A DNA stretch of 64,000 bases from the NCBI RefSeq assembly GCF_932294415.1, contig NC_065535.1, positions 24,454,782 through 24,518,781 on the forward strand, given 5' to 3'. The notes under the pieces were generated by a model. It saw nothing but the letters and a program-made list of their open reading frames with translations, did no database searches and was not told the origin of the DNA. Below, in pieces: positions 11,549 through 23,639 of the stretch. Numbering within the stretch: the first letter of the stretch is position 1; each line of letters opens with the position of its first letter. The position numbers and the translations under genes are program-made. Source of the stretch: Quercus robur (lineage: Eukaryota > Streptophyta > Magnoliopsida > Fagales > Fagaceae).

Positions 11549-11915
11549 ACAACCCATAAATTCATCTCCCAATGTTTTTATCTCTTTCAATTTGTCCTCT
11601 AAGACTTTAATTGGTATATCCCCTCCCACATTGAGTCCATGTTAGCATGTATACTTTATATCTTTTGTGCTCACAACGGTAGATACTTCAACCCTGTTTG
11701 GCTTTATTCTCATAATGTACTCAAAATATCTAGTGGATATCGATAATCTCTTACCATAAATATCCAATGTACACATGTTTGGGTCAAAATTATCAATTAG
11801 CTATTTGCATAAATCTTTATCCAATATTATACACCTTAAATCCAAAAAACAACCAAACCTCAACCCTTGAATGACAATTTTTTTTACTTTCATTTAAATT
11901 GCTAACCAACATACA
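11549..11915 (-). mobile_element. right arm of the foldback, outer part (TE ORF relic)
   Basis: On the minus strand, around 11785-11549, it encodes CTLDIYGKRLSISTRYFEYI and, further on, GDIPIKVLEDKLKEIKTLGDEF, after which the LTR element interrupts it. This is the diverged inverted copy of 6640-6960. It retains the segment deleted there, so together the arms show what the parental element looked like. It contains several stops, so it is non-functional. Confidence 0.65.
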
Positions 11916-12481
11916 AACATAAAAATAAAATGCCGAATAATTGTTTATATAAAGATATTCCACAATAATTGTAACATAGAGAACAAATTGAGAGATATTG
12001 CCTCATTGATGTGCTTCATAATATCTCATGACAAGATAAATAAATTAATGTCAATTCCATGAGTGATGAGTTTAAGGTGGTGGAGTTGAGGCAAGGATTA
12101 GGTCTCTCTCTTGAGACGATACATATCGTCTACGGAATTTTCGGTGTAGTATACTAACAATTTTGTGTGCCACCCTTAGGATACAAAAGTCCAACCACCA
12201 AGCTGAATATCCTAACAAAGTCTACAACACTTTTAGGATGAGAAATTCTCAAACAATACTTTCTTGAACCCAGAATAAAATATATAAAAATAACATTATT
12301 TGTAAATTATATACTAGAAAATGTGAGGAAAATAACTCTAAAAAGTATATTGAGAATACTTGTTTTTAGAGAGAAGACTGAAGCTATTCATGCTCTTCTA
12401 TAGCCGGCAATACAAGCCTATATAAAGTAAAGAAATAATGCCAGTTAAAACCATCTTTAATAAGATAAAGGTTAGGTGTAA
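11916..12481. other. non-coding, no gene seen
   Basis: AT-rich. Weak similarity to sequence left of 6640 suggests the outer foldback arms may reach to about 12000. No other element boundaries were recognised. Confidence 0.4.
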
Positions 12482-13624
12482 TCTATATATATATATAAAA
12501 CCGAAGTCTTTGCTGGCACCATATTTTTCCACGTCAGCACAATATTTAAAAAATAAAAAATAAAAATAAAAACATTATAACACCTCAAAACCCTAGCAAC
12601 CTTACCCCTCTCTCAAGTTAAGAAATATAAAGCCACAGTTTCTGCAAACTCTCTCTCTCAAAACATAAATATCAAATTCAACCCCTTTAATTTCTCTTTA
12701 TATTTTTTAGGCTTCTATAGAGTTATAGTGAGTTATGCTGATTTTGTTTTTTTTGTGTGTGTATAGATGGTCATAATACTCCGGTATTCCAAGAAAAGTT
12801 CGTGTTTTCGTTAATTGAAGGCCTTAGAGAGATAAGTGTTGCAGTTTGGAACAGTAATACAAAAGACGATTTCATTGGCAGCGGAAAGTAATTACTTTGT
12901 CTCATATTTTTGTTTTTGAATTGATTTTGTGTGCTTTTTAGACCCTTTTGGATCAATTTTGTTAATTGGGTGTTTTTTTTTTTTTTTTTGATAGGGTCCA
13001 ATAGGGGAAGGTTCTTTCAAAGGGTTACGACGACCGCACTTGGTATCTGTATACTAATAGTGGGGGGTAAGTGCTATAAATTACTAACCATTTTAAGTGT
13101 ATAATCTGTTTCTAAAATTATCTATAATATTTTGTCCTTCGAAAATTTTATCTCTTTAATTTTAGTATATTGTGTTTCTTAAACTATAGATAGATTTTCT
13201 TTGTTTCTTATTTTCAATAATAAATCATTTTATTGCAATACCGGTAATTGTTTGAGAAATTCAATATGTTCATATCTCTATAGAATAGAGAATAGTTGAA
13301 GCCAATTTTATTACAACTACTTAAACTGAGTTGACTTAATTCCGTACAATTACAAAGTATAGCATGAAAGATAATGGAATTAATTGTTGTAATTTTTATT
13401 TTCTTTCCATGTTTTGAATTTCCATGTTTTTATTGTTGATGAGAAATTAAGGCTCAGTTGCACAATATGTGTAAATTCTTCAAAAGACTACTTTAAATAG
13501 TAAGTCAATGTGTCTCTTACATTTGGGTATTAGTTATAATTATTTTCAAATGATTGTACCAATAAAAGTGAATATGTATAAATTTTGTTTAACTATCCCG
13601 TGCATTGCACGGGTTAGCGACTAG
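12482..13624 (+). mobile_element. non-autonomous Helitron
   Basis: The 5' end is TCTATATA, with ACCGAAGTC 20 bp in. The 3' end has a perfect 7-bp hairpin CCCGTGC-ATT-GCACGGG (13597-13613), then TTAGCGA and the terminal CTAG (13621-13624). The hairpin sits 11 nt from the end, as in canonical Helitrons. The flanking bases are A (12481) and T (13625), the expected AT insertion site without duplication. At 1143 bp it has no Rep/helicase and so depends on another element for mobility. It carries two exons of a host C2-domain gene. Confidence 0.88.
12767..13066 (+). pseudogene. C2-domain gene fragment captured by the Helitron (two exons)
   Basis: Exon a (12767-12887) encodes GHNTPVFQEKFVFSLIEGL, then REISVAVWNSN and DDFIGSG. 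Exon b (12995-13066) encodes GKVLSKGYDDRTWYLYTNSG. Both keep their AG and GT borders, and the split Lys codon joins in frame (AA/G). The order matches the C-terminal half of small plant C2 (Ca2+/phospholipid-binding) proteins of the elicitor-responsive type. Just after the junction a TAG (13001-13003) replaces the Leu expected from relatives. With that stop, and no N-terminal calcium loop or C-terminal strands, it is a non-functional fragment. It lies in the same orientation as the Helitron. Confidence 0.75.
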
Positions 13625-14590
13625 TTTTTTTTAATTGCTATGACTCTTCAAATTTATTGTAAGAAAGAAGCTTAGAAGATTAGCAACATTCACTTCAACG
13701 TTTGAAAAAAAAAATTTGATAATCAGTTTGCATTGATTTGACCAACTCATAATTGGCAAGTTATGATATTATTACTAAATTTTAATTTAATAGCACGAAA
13801 CTGTTATGCCATCAATGAAAAAGATTTTTCTTTTCTTTCACTTAATTTATAATAATTTTTATAAAAACATTCCAACAATCCCCCACTAATTTTTATAAAA
13901 AATTAGTTCATAAAATTTTGGGTTAAGATAAAATAGTATGCATAATGAGGGTGTCAATAACTTGAACCCGTATTCAGCAATGTAGTTCCAAAGTCAATAT
14001 TGAGCAATATCTTGAACTATGACTTTTTATGTGGAAACAATATATTGCTATCACACACATAATATTCTAGTACTTTGCTACAAGCTTCTAGACCAGTATA
14101 TTACCGCCTTATACTTGATTCTAACTTTCATGAACATAGCAAAGATTTTGTAGCTGAATTGACACCTCTTCATGTACAAAGTACTTGGGAGTCTAGGGGG
14201 AAAAGGGTTCGAGCTGCTAAGCATGTTGTAATTAACTAATTATCTTTCAAAAAAAAAATTTCATGAACATTTTAGAGAATTAGCCCCATTATCATAGAAA
14301 ACAACCTTTTCAAGTGGGTAATCCCAAAAGACTAATAAATAAAAAAGGGAAACAAAACAATGGCAGTGAAATTAGGGTTTTATCATTCTTATCATTACTT
14401 TTAACAATATCAAAATGATTTTAATCCTTTCCCTGAGATTTTAATCCACTTGATGGCAAAGAGAACGCAAGAAAAAGTAATCTAGTTTTTCTTTTTAAGA
14501 AGAAGCAATCTAGAAAAAGTAGAGAACACGAAAGAAAAAGTTGAGAGGGGAACTATTTGTTTTTTTTTTTTTTTTTTTTTTTTGGGTTTA
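13625..14590. other. non-coding intergenic stretch
   Basis: No exon or element ends were recognised. Long A and T tracts occur at 13707-13716, 14251-14260 and 14560-14583. Confidence 0.5.
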
Positions 14591-15082
14591 TAACTTTATA
14601 TAAACTCACCTGCTTTACCAATAACTAGTATCCCACTAAAAATTAAATTAACAATTAGATCAAAACAATACTAAAATCCCATTAAAAAAAAAAAAACTAA
14701 ATTCCCATTAAAAAAAATACTAAAGTAATAATTAATAATTAAGATTTGCGTTGGTTTTTTTTTTTTTTTTTTAAAGTACCTAGAAGGTAGAATGACTGAA
14801 TGACCCTTTATAGAAAGCTAAAATTTCTCATTAATGAGAAACAGCTCTGTGTTTTTTGGCCTTTTCGTTTTCTTTTTCCCCAAATACACGACAAGAAAGC
14901 ACGGGCCTCCTCTCACCCCGATCCTTGTTTGACTGTGTATCACACTAGTTTCTACTTTCTACCCCAAACCAAAATCGATTTTTCTATATCTCACAGAGTT
15001 AAGAGTCAGAGGAGCTCGATATCCCTCTTGATAGTTCAATCAATCAAATTGGTTCGATTAGATTAGAGATTTAGCAGAAAAG
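14591..15082 (+). promoter_or_regulatory. likely upstream region and 5' leader of H2A.Z
   Basis: A TATATAAA motif lies at about 14597-14604, and a pyrimidine-rich leader with TCTCTTG-type words precedes the ATG at 15083. Whether this TATA box is used cannot be told from sequence; the leader would be about 450 nt. The 88-codon frame 14800-15066 lies in this region and has no recognisable content. Confidence 0.4.
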
Positions 15083-18000
15083 ATGTCAGGGAAAGGCGCA
15101 AAGGGTTTGATAATGGGCAAAACCCTAAGCAAGGACAAGGACAAAGACAAGAAAAAGCCCGTCACTCGTTCCTCTCGAGCTGGTCTTCAGGTACTCTGTT
15201 TCTTGCATTTCTTTGGTTTTGGGTTACTGGGTTTTCTTTGTTGTTTAATTTCACGTAATGGGTCATTCAATTTTGCACTATTTCGGAGCATGTGAAACCC
15301 CCACTGGACTGAACCGTGTCTATGTTTGATATGCGATTTTTGTGCTTACATGGTTATCTGGTGTTTGCTGATGGGTTTTGTTATGTGTTTTCAACCTGTC
15401 CAACTTTTACTTTACGGTGATCTTTAGTTTCGACTTTTATAAATAATTGGCATGTTTCAGAAATCAAGCTGATCTGATTGCTTAATACAGTCTAGAAATA
15501 GTGAGTTATTACTTTTGGAGATTTAGATTTTGAGTTATCACCTAATCGTATAAAAGAACTTGTTTTGATTTTGTATTGGGTTGCAGCCTGCTTGAATGTA
15601 CAACAGGGAACATAAATTGATTACTTACAAATTCTGTTAGGATTCCAATTTTTCCACTGTTTTATAAAAATTCTGTTAGTGTTTCGAAATTTCCATCCTC
15701 TAAATTGCCAATATTCTGACTTTTGGGGAGAAGATACCGGGCCCATTTGGTTATACGTTTTGGGAGCTTAATAGATCTTTTTTAAAACCAAAGACTGTTT
15801 TGCAACCACAACTTCTCATAACTTTTTTACAAACGCTCATCTTAAAAACACTGTTTTCCAACAGCTTATACAAACACACCCACCATAAAGTTTGTAACCT
15901 TTTGGGGTAAGACGCATCACATCCTCCGTGAGCCATCCATGTAGGAAAAATGGGATGGGACAAGGGCTTTTGAATTTGCGCACTGAACTTTTGTTAATCA
16001 ACTCTTCAACTTATATCTGCATGTCAACTCGTTGTTGAGGTGGCATTCTATAAACAGTCAGATTTAGCAAAGCTACCTTTGGTATTAAATCAATACCATG
16101 CTGAATGCTTCTCATTGCTGGCAAACAATGAGGTAATTCATAAGAGTTGTTGAATTTCTGGGGAATGATCATCAAACTCTAAAAGCTGTACTTCCTTCCC
16201 AACTTTGCAATGGCATATATAACTCCCATATCTTGACTCTTAGCTTCAAACTTTGTAGCAGTCTAGAAGCCATTAATCTTGATGTATTTAGAAGAACTGG
16301 TGACTTTTTCCCTAAGAGGATGCAGGATATAGTTTTCATTGCCCTTCGGAATGATTTAATTATTGGCTCTAGTGTGATTGATCATGTCATAGTCATATAA
16401 CAATGGTCTCCCTATAGAACGTGACAAGGATTTATGGGCACAATATTGCATGTACCCTCACTATCAACATTGTCACCAAGGAAAATTGACTAAGTAGCAA
16501 GACGTAACCAACACTTCATTACCATTTCAAAAGCAAAGCAATTTTGTAAGGATAAGGATGCTTTTGATATGCAATTTCAAATTTTCAGTCACCTCTTTGG
16601 AGATATGTTCTCACAGCTCCTCCTATTGAGAACAACATTGCACACCTATTACAATCACTAAGAACTCTTGCCTGGAAAATATCATGATGCCTCCAATCTT
16701 CTTCCTCCACTTTCAGTGTTGTCATTATATCACTCCCAGCACCACCAAGGACTCTCCTACTGGATAAATATCAAAATCCTCTTCCTCATTATCATAAGTT
16801 GGCTCCAGTAGCATCTCGTCTTCCCCTTCAAGTTCTACAAGGTTCACCCGTCATTGTGGAAATTCTTAGGTGTGCCCCTTTTCTCCACTAGCAAAACATC
16901 ACACGTGATCCATAACCAACCTTGGAAGAAGCTGGACCAGAATTGCTTTGTGCTCCATATCTTACTATATCTTTCCCTTTTTCACTTCTATCAACATTGC
17001 TAGTATTTCTCCTCATTGCTTGATGCATTATGGTAGTGTCTAGACCAACATTTTGAGTTGTTTGGTCAGTATGAACTATGAACACCCCGAACAACTAATG
17101 AACCCCTTTGTATTGCACAACCAACTCTTCCTGACAAAGTTCTCCTTGCACCATAACACAACACCTGCTTTTCTGTCATTAAGGTACATTGTCAAATGTC
17201 AAGTGTCTTCAAAATTAATCAACCCCATTTCATTGCTAATAGGTTGGTTTACGCCTGCAATATAGATCTCATTTGCTTGTTAGTCTCATCGACGCTAGCT
17301 CGAATAGAAAGGTTGTTGAACTCCAAAGTGCATTCCTCCACAAACATCCCTCTTTGTTTTAATGAATGGAATTTTTCATACAATTTCACTGCATAATTAG
17401 CTAGGAAAAATTGCTTCTGTAGCTTCAATTTCATGTGCTCCCACACTTGATTTTTGGCTTGCCTTGTCGAGCATGTTTCTCTTTAACTCTCTTCTACCAT
17501 TGAAGCTCTATCTTGATTCCCTCACCAACCAATCCTCCAATCTGCCTTCTGTCACACGTTCTATAGGTCTGACTTCATGAAAGGGTTTTTTTTTTTTTTT
17601 TTTTCATCCTCCTCATCCTCTATCAAGAGCCTTGTAGCCCAACCAGCACCTCCCGACATTTCCAATGGAAACATCCAAGGTTCAAACCCCCCCCCCCCCC
17701 CCATATTTTAACTATCAAATTATATAAATAATAATAATCATCATCCACATTTTGGTGTCCTAGGGTTTGCATTCACCTTTCAGCATCTCTGTACGGGCTC
17801 CTGCTGGTTCCTGTCACTAAAGAACTTGTACAACTCATGAAAATTCTTCAATCATACGCCTCATCTCAACCATATCTGTCTATTGGCCTTGATTTCCTCT
17901 ACCCCAGAACTTGTACCACGACCAACCATAGCTTAACATTGCAACCTTTGACTTAGATCTAAATTTTGTGGCTTAGATCTAGGATCTTTTTCCCTGATAT

Positions 18001-21000
18001 TACTTAATACAATGTGAACTTAGATCTATCTAGAAGAAATTCTAGCATCAAACAACATTAAAGCAAAGAGAAAGATAATAGGATTGGAATTGGAACCACA
18101 AATATCAAGTTCTAGGGTCCAAGAGCTCAAGAAATATTCAAATCTGAAATTTCATGCAATAGATAAGAAAATGCTGCCTACAATGACTCAAAAGAGGCTA
18201 TCTATAATGGCCTTCAGTAACCTTAGAATCCTATCCCTTCATCTTACATATAACAGTTAAATCCTACCATCAAACATCATTGAAAAGTCACATGCTAGTC
18301 AGTTGACCCTTTTTTTTAACCTACCAGAAATAAAAGCAACAACAACAACATCGAGAGATAGACTAGTCTTATCTTATAATAACTACGGACTTGGCAAAAT
18401 AATCTACTGGCCCTTCTTGGCTTAGATGCTTCTGCATCAAGCTGTGTAATCAACGTACAGAAGTTGGCAGTAGACTTGTTTCTCATTTAGTCCTAAGTAA
18501 TGGTTTGTCTTGAGCTCAGATGGTAAGGTTTAAAGTAAAAAAGTTGAGGTGCAAAGAGATCTTGGACTTGTCCCTTAGAAATTATAAACAGATTGTGAAT
18601 GTGTATTATATCTTGTCAGTGGTTTAAATAAGATTATGACTTCAGCCTTGAGGAATCTTTCTTTATTTTCTAATGTTGATTTATTAGATTTATGCAATTT
18701 TTGTAACTGATTGTTTATATTTTTATTACTTATCAAAAAAAGTAAAAGATGATGTCTTCAAACTTTAAAATGCATTTTTGGGGGATAAATTGCTTGGAGA
18801 CTATTTTTATGGCTAGTTGAACAGGTTTTAGGAAGCATTATGAAGTGTCTCTGATTTATTTTAGCAGACTCAGAACATGTGCTTTCTCTGGTCTTGGATT
18901 TTTAAGCTGTCTTAAGGGTTCCTTAGTTTGCTCCACCGAAATGTGAAACAGTTAATTTTTATGTGGGATTAATCTTGTTCATATAGCCTCTTAACAACAG
19001 AAGTAGCATCCAATAAAGCTGTTACCAACTTACAATAATATCTCTCTCTCTATGGTGAGATTAGGATTGTCAAGCTCTATTGATCAAGTTGTAATGGGTT
19101 TTGAAGGGCTTGGCATTTCTCATTTTCTTAAAGCAATTGAAACACTTAGGTTCCTGATAATAATCCAGACATATTAATCAGTGGAATAGTAAATGCTATA
19201 CAGGAGCTGATTCGTGTTTCCTTCATTTATTATCTTCACAATCATAATTTCCATCTGCATGGAACCTGCACATGATGATGTATCTTGCCCAATAATGTGG
19301 TAAAATTGTGATGTTCTTTTCCTAAAGATGGGACATCTTATTGGTTAAAAGCTAAATATTTAGAAAACTTAAATGCTGAGCTTAATGGAGTATTTAGAGT
19401 AAGTTCATATCCAAAAGGACTATAATTTGGTGGCATATTGATTAATGTTCCTAATTCTCCTTATCTCAACTTTCTGGCCTATGCTTTCTTTTTCACATGT
19501 TTACATTTTGGAGTTTAAAACAGTTTTCAGGTTTTTTTAATACTTCAGGAATTTCTTTCATAAGAGACCAATGACAATATTTCTCTCCTTAAAATTTTGG
19601 AGAAAGTATATGTATCCTTTAAAAATACCAACATTACAATTCATATCTCGAAAACATTTCATGTCAAGTTAGTCTCTCTCTTTTCAAACGAATAATTTAG
19701 TCTCTGGACACTGCAGCATCACATTTTGTGATGGAAAATGATGACTTGTGCTATTCTTTTTTTAACTTGGTACACAACAAAATACATGTTTTACCTAGTC
19801 AGCCAATTCCTGAGGGGGAGACTTAGCGCTGCATATGACCCACAGAAGCTTCCCTCTCATTTTCTTGCCCATTTCACCTGTACTCCTCGCATGCAACGCT
19901 AATTTCCTCATAGTCTCGAGAATTGACTGCCTAGTTAATATGCTAATTTGATTTCTCACACTTCTCTCCAAATAGACCGCATGAGACATAAAGGACTTGC
20001 ATTCCATTTGTCTCTTGTTTATTTATGTTATGTGCCACATCCTAAAACAATGATATATATCACTCTTTTGCATCCATATAATGTAACATCATAGTCAGAT
20101 GAGACCAAATTGAGTCATTTGGGGAAAAAAAAAAAAAAAACACAGGACCAATTTGACATGAAGTACTTTCTAGAGATGAAATTGAAAATGGGTAACTTTT
20201 TAGGGACCAAACATATACAAATACTCTAGGCTAAAGCTTTTGTGGGGGACCAGATTTTGGAATTTAGTGCTACATGCTACATGCTTCATTCCATTCACTC
20301 GCCTTTGAAAGAATTTATAAGAAAAGAATAATCCAACACTCTAGTTTAATTGAATACTTACGTTTGCCTCATGCATTTCATGGCCCTTACATCTCATGGA
20401 TCCCTTTTCTCTAACTAAGAATATCTGGTGGCAGTTTGGATCCTATGCTTCCTGCCATTGATATTGAACCAATTCATTGAACATGACCAATCCTTGGCTA
20501 CATATGCTTGGGCTGGTAGCATAAACCTTATATGAATTTGGAGGTATAAGAGGATTGGCACTACAACAGGAGTTGATAAATGAGGTTCTTTAAAACACAA
20601 GTTTTATTTGTTTGTATATTCTACTAAGTTTGAAATGTAGAACTCCTGGATGGCTTAAATACTTGCCCAAATATTTTAGTAGTCTTGCTTATTTCCTAAT
20701 AGAATTCCAGATACAAGTGATGGATGTTATTCACAATTGATGAACTATTTTGGTATTACCTGTTTTTATAATTTTAGCTTTCTACGTTTAATGCATTAAG
20801 TTTGTTGAGTTTTGCTCATTTCACTTATCCTAAAAAAGGGATTATGTTCTTTTGCTTCTATTTCACTAATGACTCAACCTTGTACATCTGATCCGGCAGT
20901 TCCCTGTTGGTCGTATTCACCGTCTCCTTAAGACAAGGGTCATGGCCCATGGAAGAGTTGGTGCAACAGCTGCTGTGTACTCTGCTGCCATCTTGGAATA

Positions 21001-21196
21001 CCTGACTGCAGAAGTTTTGGAGCTGGCAGGCAATGCAAGCAAAGATCTGAAAGTGAAGCGTATAACACCTAGGCATCTTCAGCTGGCAATTCGTGGTGAT
21101 GAAGAACTTGATACACTCATCAAAGGAACAATAGCCGGTGGTGGTGTGATTCCTCACATTCACAAGTCACTCATCAACAAGTCTGCAAAGGATTGA
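15083..21196 (+). CDS. histone variant H2A.Z (2 coding exons: 15083-15190, 20900-21196)
   Basis: Replacement histone that pairs with H2B in nucleosomes, is deposited by SWR1-type complexes, and marks transcription start sites and responsive genes. Exon 1 encodes [13 protein letters not shown]...RSSRAGLQ (36 aa). Exon 2 starts [13 protein letters not shown] and ends INKSAKD. Joined at CAG/gtactc...cggcag/TTC they give 134 aa, the normal plant H2A.Z length. H2A.Z marks are the extended acidic patch [11 protein letters not shown] (102-112) and the docking-domain [13 protein letters not shown] (116-128); there is no SQ motif of H2A.X. The Lys-rich tail (KDKDKDKKK) is the acetylatable N-terminus. 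Residue 51 is Met (RVMAHGR), where relatives I recall have Ser or Thr. The intron is 5709 bp and filled with transposon debris. The start is fixed by the conserved MSGKGAKG. Confidence 0.96.
15738..15895. mobile_element. small hAT-like MITE in the H2A.Z intron
   Basis: An imperfect inverted repeat pairs CCATTTGGTTATACGTTTTGG on the left with GTGTTTGTATAAGCTGTTGG-like sequence read inverted from the right. This is the TTTGGT-type terminus common in plant MITEs. It appears to truncate the 3' side of the neighbouring gypsy relic. Confidence 0.45.
15896..18000 (-). mobile_element. degraded Ty3/gypsy retrotransposon fragment (gag to start of RT) inside the H2A.Z intron
   Basis: On the minus strand, conserved gypsy blocks appear in order. 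The gag core is [20 protein letters not shown] with [18 protein letters not shown] (17446-17249). A basic linker follows at 17094-16888. The region before protease reads [19 protein letters not shown], then [19 protein letters not shown] (about 16810-16620). Next come [19 protein letters not shown] (about 16430-16360) and, in the RT approach, [20 protein letters not shown] (about 16140-16080). The frame changes repeatedly and has many stops, so it is inactive. The Asp-containing protease site is not conserved. No LTRs were recognised. It is antisense to H2A.Z, which fits tolerance of intronic insertions. Confidence 0.8.
17685..17702. repeat. poly-C tract
   Basis: Uninterrupted run of about 17-18 C inside the gypsy relic, error-prone for assembly. 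Confidence 0.85.
18001..19594. other. H2A.Z intron, unassigned part
   Basis: AT-rich intronic sequence with no recognisable element ends or exons. It may include the 5' untranslated part or a lost LTR of the gypsy relic. Confidence 0.45.
19595..20230. mobile_element. ~0.64-kb foldback (MITE-like) element in the H2A.Z intron
   Basis: The left arm contains AAAGTATATGTATCC...TTTCATGTCAAGTTAGTC. The right arm read inverted contains TATATGTTTGGTCCC...CTTCATGTCAAATTGGTCC, giving imperfect terminal inverted repeats of roughly 100 bp. The 70-codon minus-strand frame 19795-20007 lies between the arms and has no recognised motif. Confidence 0.6.
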
Positions 21197-21445
21197 GGTT
21201 ATATTGGGATCCTTATATTGTTAACTTTTAAAAAGTGGGATTTCTGTGTACATTTTGCTGACATCTATGGTGGATATTGGCCCTTTTGTAGGATTGGCAA
21301 TTATTGGGACCTTCCGCGGTTATCACAGGATATTGATTCTATTTTGTCTTGGTAGTTGTTGGGGACATTTGGCATGGTTGTTTTGTAGTATTTCTGTCTG
21401 AATGTATTTATTTTTCTATGAAGGTTACATCTTGAACTTGAACCT

Positions 21446-21450
<5 letters not shown>
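21197..21450 (+). other. H2A.Z 3' UTR region
   Basis: T-rich, non-coding sequence directly after the TGA. No canonical AATAAA is obvious, so the cleavage site cannot be set from sequence. Confidence 0.4.

Positions 21451-21482
<32 letters not shown>
21450..21482. repeat. (TC)n microsatellite
   Basis: Uninterrupted TC dinucleotide repeat of about 15 units, 250 bp after the H2A.Z stop codon. Confidence 0.95.
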
Positions 21483-21483
<1 letters not shown>

Positions 21484-23560
21484 GGGTGTGTCTGAGCCTG
21501 TGCCGTTTGACCATTTTACTCCAACAATAAGGCTTTGCCGTAAGATGTGGAGGATTTTTGTACTGCTTTTGGTAGCTTGTTTGCTTAAAGGTAAGTTTCT
21601 GCAAATAAGCGTACTTTATTTGATTAAAGCTTTTTTACTGACCTTTAAGCGAATAAGTTATCAAAACATATGCAAACGCATTCGCAGAAACTTTGTGAGC
21701 CTGTAGAATTGGATGGCCATGAATAACTGCTTGTCATTTTAGTTGGAATCGGGTGAAATTATTTGATGCATTCGGTGAATTATACCCTCCTCATATAAGT
21801 TCCTCATATATGACGGATTCCACTGTGTGAAAGAGAAGCATGGTACGTGTGTTTGGGCTTTGGAATAAGGAATACTTTCCTGGGAATGAGTTCAGTAGAT
21901 AGAACAGAGGAATTCTTGTCACTCACAGTTTCTGAACTTTAAACATGTTCTCCCTCTCCGCATGGGAAAAATATTATGAAGTTATGACTTATGAGGCCAT
22001 CATGGGTTGCAAAACGGAAAATGTGAGTTTATATGTTCGAGTCACCTTGGAAGTCAGTACTATTCAGCACTCTATTCCCTGAGGGGTACGATTAGGAAAT
22101 GTTGCTGGTCAAAAACATTATGAAAGGAGAAAAACCTTTTGGTATTCTATAGTGGGTGGCATTGTGAAGTTTTTAGAAGATAATACCAAAGAAACGCATC
22201 TTTATTTCATGCTCTTTGCTCTTACACATTTCATTAGCTTCAGTACCTAAAATTATTAACGCAATATGTTCTCGTTGTGTCAGGAAGTCCCTGTCCGTTA
22301 AAGGCTCAAACCAGTTAGGGAATTGAAGTCAAAATTTGGCATTGGGCACACCAAATACCAAAAAACCTCCCACATCAAGTGTTCTAAATACACCAAATTT
22401 TAGTATAGGTAAACAGTATAATGCTATGTTAATTTTAATTCTTCTTCTTTATCTTATTTTTAATTCTTTTTTTTTTCTTATTAATTTCCCAATTTATTGT
22501 TATATTTTCTCTTACTTTTCCTCCTCCCTTTTACCTTTTCATCTCCCTATTACTATCTACCTTAATATCACTTTTCCTCTATTCCTTTACCTTCCTGAAT
22601 TTTTTGCATTTCTTATTCCTCTCCTCTTACTATAAATTTTCAATTCTCTTTTCCATTCTGTTCATAATTTTTTCACACACAAAAAATTATTTTTCTCTTT
22701 TTTTTTTTTTTTCTTTTTTCCTTTTTTAGTGGATTTTATTATATTTTTCTTGCATCTCTACTTTAGGTTGATGAATTTTTGTATTATTTGGAACTCTAAT
22801 TTGGGTTTAAGTTGTTATCTTTTTTATTCTCTTTGATTTCATAGATGTTATCATATTGCATTAAAAAGATAGTAGTATATAAGAATATAATGTTATTTTA
22901 TTGCATAACATAACTTGGATAATCTGGTGTTTATTACTATATTTTTTTTTATTTTTACTTTTTTTTCTTCTCATATTATTTTCTATAAATTTGTTATTAT
23001 TCTCTCTCACATTCTCTCTTGAAAAAGTGGTTATTCTCTTTCTCTTGATTTTTTATTCTTTCTTGCAACTCTATTTTATATTTGATGAATTGTTGTGATT
23101 TTTAAAACTTTATTTTTGGTTCATACGTTTTGGTGTTGTATTTTTTAGTTCCCCATCACAAGTACTCTCTCTCTCTCCAATAAAATTTAGAGAATAAATT
23201 ATACATATTCAGTATAAGTTTGATATGAGTTTTGATTATCATAATTATCTCTTTTAAGAGAATGAATAATTTGAATAATTTATTTAAATAAAAATTATAC
23301 ATACATACATACATGTATATATTTATTTATTTTGCTTAAATGTATAATTCAACCTCATGCAATTTATTTAAAAGTAACAATATTAAAACAAATGAATAAT
23401 TACCCTAAAGATTACATCTGTATATTTATAGCCATTATGTTAAGAAAGAATTTCATTTAAATTAGCCGTATCAAAGTGGACTGAAATACTACATTAGTGT
23501 GGCTCAAAAAAATTATAACAACAGTAAATACTACGCTTAAGACTTTAGATATTACGAGTT
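21483..23560. other. intergenic, very pyrimidine-rich
   Basis: No gene recognised. From 22430 to 23120 the + strand is strongly C/T-rich with long T runs, which explains the Phe/Leu/Ser-rich open frames there (22336-22635, 22901-23098). These are compositional, not genes. A TACA/TATG microsatellite lies at 23300-23320. Confidence 0.5.
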
Positions 23561-23639
23561 TGAGATTTATATATATATATATATTAATAAATTTAGATTT
23601 AAATTAGGTGCTTTTAACCTAAACATGTTTTTTTCCATT

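Noticed and set aside
19795-20007. 70-codon minus-strand frame in the H2A.Z intron
   Set aside because: Lies between the arms of a foldback element, with no recognisable motif.
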